Below are positions 14,457 through 16,674 of a stretch of DNA of 16,674 nucleotides, piece after piece (within the stretch, counting starts at the first letter, position 1; each line of letters begins with the position of its first letter). The translations under genes and the position numbers were made by a program. The notes under the pieces were generated by a model. It was not told the origin of the DNA, ran no database searches, and saw nothing but the letters and a program-made list of their open reading frames with translations. Source of the DNA: JBEKDJ01 sp050014415 (GTDB lineage Bacteria; Desulfobacterota; BSN033; UBA1163); contig JBEKDJ010000082.1 of NCBI GenBank assembly GCA_050014415.1, positions 1 through 16,674 on the forward strand, read 5' to 3'.

Positions 14457-14800
14457 TTAGATTTCTGGGGAACCACACCGAATCATCTGCTCAATCGGTT
14501 TTATTACTCTATTCCGTACCCGCCGTGCAATTACCTCTTCCGTATCCGGCATTGCCGACTGGACAAAATCTCTACTCCTCGATATCCGACTATCATGTTC
14601 TACTTCTTCACCTCAGTTCCGGAGTAATAGCATTTTTGTCCATCCCCAAAAGACTCCGGACCGATCCTCTCCCCACCAACTCCGGTGGTCTTCCTAATCC
14701 CTTTCCGTGTTCTATGAATATTCGGTAGAACCGGACTGACTGTCTTTCTGTGCTCCCGAACTGGTTCAACGCATACTCTTTTCTCTGCCAATCGTGCCGG
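14457..14800 (-). pseudogene. Decayed REP-associated transposase, C-terminal half
   Basis: Two reverse-strand frames reconstruct the C-terminal extension of RAYT transposases. Frame one, from about 14781 to the stop at 14608, gives EYALNQFGSTERQSVRFYRI, FIEHGKGLGRPPELVGRGSV and RSLLGMDK, matching the family pattern (LxxFGxxxxxAxxxYRxFVxxGxxxGRRPELVGGGLxRSxGG). Frame two, to the stop at 14457, gives VEHDSRISRSRDFVQSAMPD and TEEVIARR, like the conserved DERILGDSDFV...AEExxxR. The frames join by a shift near 14610. The Y1 catalytic domain is missing, and above about 14800 similarity fades, although the frame remains open to about 14930. The unlisted remainder of the 14385-14989 interval shows no gene. 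The identification is by pattern memory of the family. Confidence 0.75.
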
Positions 14801-14989
14801 ACTTCTCCAGCTAAAACACCGCGACCGCTCCCACGATACCTAGCATTCCGGGCAAGTCCAATCTCGCCTATCGTGGAATTTCTGAATGATTCGAACTTCG
14901 GTTCCCACCCCCAACGTCCCCCATGATATCCCTCCTAAGACAAATTTGAAAAACCTCCAGTCACTGGATCTACAAGTTGGGGCTCAGCC

Positions 14990-16429
14990 TCACTCTGTCG
15001 ATTTTCTTTGAAGAACGGGTACGGCGTAAGGACCTTCTCGAATGAAGGCCATGGTAAGTTCAATTCCTTTTTTCCGGAAACGGCTTACCGCTAAAAAGAC
15101 GGCATTCTGGACCATCTCTTGAGCCCTTCCATGAGTGAGACTCTTTCTCTTTCCTTTCAACAAATCGAGGCCGCAGATTCCAGGCAGGAGGCAGTGGTCT
15201 TCCTTTGAGATTTCAATCGTACAGTAGATCAACCCCTGCTCTCCCACCTTTCTGATCACCTTCCCCCACACCTCGGGCTCCCATTGATCTTTTGTGAATT
15301 GCCAATGGGGACTTTGTAACAACCCTAAATATCTATCCGGACCCTGAATTTTCAACAGATGAATCAGTGTCTTGTATTCAGGGGACCCAATGGGTTCAAG
15401 GGGATCCCGGTTGTTGGCAGCAATGATAATGATGCCTCCTTGCTTTGCAGCCGGGAGGGCTCCCACTCCCGCCTTTGCTGTTTGATAATGATTTCTTCCG
15501 ACATACCCACCGTGAGTGAGAACGATATCGAACTCCTTGTCCAAGGAGATTTCGGCATCACCCTTGATCATCTTATAAGCTTCCATATGGGCTTCGATTA
15601 GATCCCCTGCGAAGACTTGGCTAAGGATCAATTCTCTATTGAGGTTGATGTTCACCATAAAATCCACTCCGACAGTCTCTGCTACTTCCAGGGCTTCCTC
15701 ATGGCAAGGATTTCCTTCGAGAATGAGGTTCGCCGCATGGGGATCTTCGAGGTATATCGGGCCGTGAAATTTCTGAATCGTCTTGACATCGACCAATCCC
15801 GGGCAGACAGACTTTCTTCCCCCCGAGACCCCGGCCATAAAATGGCTCTCGACAAGCCCGGTGGCAATCTTCAAGTCGGAGAAATAGAAATCACGATTGA
15901 CATAAACATCCGTTCCCCTTTTTGTCTGTCCGATAGGCTCCAAGAGATCGTTGTTCTCACAATCGTGATCCACGATGGCGAACTGCTCAACGACCTCTTT
16001 CCCGTACATCTCCACTTTCTCTTCATGAGTACTGGGTCGATGCATACCTGTGGCCACAATGATCCTGATATTTTGCTTTGGTATGCCTGAAGACCCTAGC
16101 CGCTTCAATATAGGGAGAAGGATGCCGTTTTCTCCCTTGTACGGAACGGGCCTGGTGACATCTGAGACTGCAATTGCTACGGATAATCCTCCAGGGGATT
16201 TACCTTTTTTTCTGATGATCTCCTCTAAGGTGGGACTTCCGATAGGATTTAGAAAGGCTTTCTCAATGGCTGACTTGGGATCGGGTAGGGATGGGACTTC
16301 CTTCATGCCCAATTCAGCACAGTCCGGAGGAACGAAGACCTCTAAAACATCCCGACCAAACTCCACTGGGACCCTTTTCCAGTCCTTTGTGTCAATTTCC
16401 TTGATAGCCTTTCTTACATCAGGTAACAT
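14990..16429 (-). CDS. LarA-like nickel-dependent (lactate) racemase family protein
   Basis: 479 residues from ATG 16429 with AAGGTGA upstream. The N-terminal DUF2088 domain carries SDVTRP (89-94) and ATGMHRPSTHEEK (126-138). Next comes GLVESHFMAGVSGGRKSVCPG (191-211) and then KFHGP (220-224). The key residues H130, H196, K206 and H222 are spaced 66, 10 and 16 apart, identical to H108, H174, K184 and H200 of Lactiplantibacillus LarA as I remember them: two catalytic bases, the lysine that holds the nickel-pincer (NPN) cofactor, and the nickel ligand. It should therefore be an active cofactor-dependent 2-hydroxyacid racemase or epimerase. The length exceeds LarA (about 424), with extra residues at the N-terminus and in the C-terminal third, so another substrate is plausible. 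The cofactor-making larB, larC and larE genes are not in the window. The gene preceding it (16544-16674) is on the same strand. Confidence 0.92.
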   Translation of the reverse strand: MLPDVRKAIKEIDTKDWKRVPVEFGRDVLEVFVPPDCAELGMKEVPSLPDPKSAIEKAFLNPIGSPTLEEIIRKKGKSPGGLSVAIAVSDVTRPVPYKGENGILLPILKRLGSSGIPKQNIRIIVATGMHRPSTHEEKVEMYGKEVVEQFAIVDHDCENNDLLEPIGQTKRGTDVYVNRDFYFSDLKIATGLVESHFMAGVSGGRKSVCPGLVDVKTIQKFHGPIYLEDPHAANLILEGNPCHEEALEVAETVGVDFMVNINLNRELILSQVFAGDLIEAHMEAYKMIKGDAEISLDKEFDIVLTHGGYVGRNHYQTAKAGVGALPAAKQGGIIIIAANNRDPLEPIGSPEYKTLIHLLKIQGPDRYLGLLQSPHWQFTKDQWEPEVWGKVIRKVGEQGLIYCTIEISKEDHCLLPGICGLDLLKGKRKSLTHGRAQEMVQNAVFLAVSRFRKKGIELTMAFIREGPYAVPVLQRKSTE

Positions 16430-16460
16430 CGTTTCACCTTTTGTGAGTGTGTGAGTAACG

Positions 16461-16536
16461 AGTTCGGAGTCAAAAAAACTATATTGACTTCAAGGGCGTA
16501 CTTAAACCCCGGACCCCGAACCGATAACTCCGAACT
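16461..16536 (-). promoter_or_regulatory. Possible promoter of the LarA-like gene bracketed by a 10-bp inverted repeat
   Basis: On the minus strand TTTAAG (16501-16506) and TATAGT (16478-16483) are 17 bases apart, giving a plausible -35/-10 pair with a strong -10, about 50 bases before the ATG at 16429. AGTTCGGAGT (16461-16470) and ACTCCGAACT (16527-16536) form a perfect inverted repeat on either side of it. On the minus strand the distal half runs on into further TTCGGGG/TCCGGGG units, so drifting low-complexity sequence is an alternative explanation for the symmetry. Confidence 0.38.
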
Positions 16537-16543
16537 ATCACTT

Positions 16544-16674
16544 TCAAGGTGTCAGACCCAGACTCCATGCAAAAGCGGCTTCCAGCACGGGTTTCATGAA
16601 CCGATGGCCATCACCCTTTTCAGCTGTGGGGTTCCAAAACCACTTAGCCTTTGTATTGTAAATCTTGCGCAAAC
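16544..16674 (-). CDS. 3' end of an unidentified minus-strand gene
   Basis: The reverse strand is open from the window edge for 42 codons to TGA at 16544-16546. The tail reads RKIYNTKAKWFWNPTAEKGD followed by GHRFMKPVLEAAFAWSLGLTP, a well-formed aromatic and charged mix typical of a real enzyme C-terminus. The other two frames contain stops. I do not recognise the family. It lies 114 bases upstream of the LarA-like gene on the same strand, so the two might be functionally linked, although a separate promoter may serve the latter. Confidence 0.6.
   Translation of the reverse strand, partial: LRKIYNTKAKWFWNPTAEKGDGHRFMKPVLEAAFAWSLGLTP

Noticed and set aside
14870..14915. tRNA T-loop-like GTTCGAATC on the minus strand
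   Set aside because: The flanking bases do not pair into a T-stem, and no acceptor, D or anticodon arms can be placed around it.
15359..16454. Plus-strand frames of 80, 157 and 134 residues opposite the LarA-like gene
   Set aside because: They are antisense shadows; the minus-strand gene has the complete catalytic motif set.

Overview
The window looks like a low-density stretch of an anaerobic bacterial chromosome, most likely Desulfobacterota (former Deltaproteobacteria) or a close relative. This is inferred from the gene families: a URO-D-like corrinoid-type protein, a nine-heme c-type/b-type cytochrome fusion of the Geobacter CbcL kind, a LarA-type nickel racemase, a DUF5658 membrane protein and a PilZ protein. 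No rRNA, tRNA or CRISPR array was seen. Supported genes cover only about 62% of the sequence by my count, and several long gaps hold repeats or decayed transposase genes.

Layout. 1-599 (-): 5' part of a URO-D-like gene running off the left edge. 1687-2166 (+): a cupin-like protein of unknown function. 2870-3547 (+): a metal-dependent cyclase/kynurenine-formamidase-family hydrolase. 3737-4216 (-): a GNAT acetyltransferase. 4959-8461 (+): a run of small genes encoding a DUF5658 membrane protein, three short proteins sharing a Y-x-x-(Y)-...-ERR motif, an unrecognised 81-residue protein, a stand-alone LuxR/GerE-type HTH protein, a short 'REKQF' protein, a PilZ protein and a doubtful 95-residue ORF. 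8826-9227 (+): a cupin. 9629-10201 (+): a flavin-reductase-family protein. 10828-11823 (+): an aldo/keto reductase. 12525-14384 (+): the CbcL-like cytochrome. 14990-16429 (-): a LarA-like racemase. 16544-16674 (-): the 3' end of another minus-strand gene.

Two decayed halves of REP-associated (Y1/IS200-like, 'RAYT') transposase genes lie on the minus strand on either side of the cytochrome gene. The N-terminal half is on the left and the C-terminal half on the right, the opposite of what a simple insertion into one gene would give. The window also carries REP-like palindromic repeats (GTCATTCC...GGAATCCAG): two as inverted pairs and one as a degenerate single copy.

Functionally, most units appear to be independent one- or two-gene transcription units of anaerobic redox and carboxylic-acid metabolism. 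The exception is the 5.0-8.1 kb small-gene cluster. Its tight spacing and duplicated members suggest a regulatory or envelope-associated module of unknown purpose, and it is the best candidate here for something undescribed.
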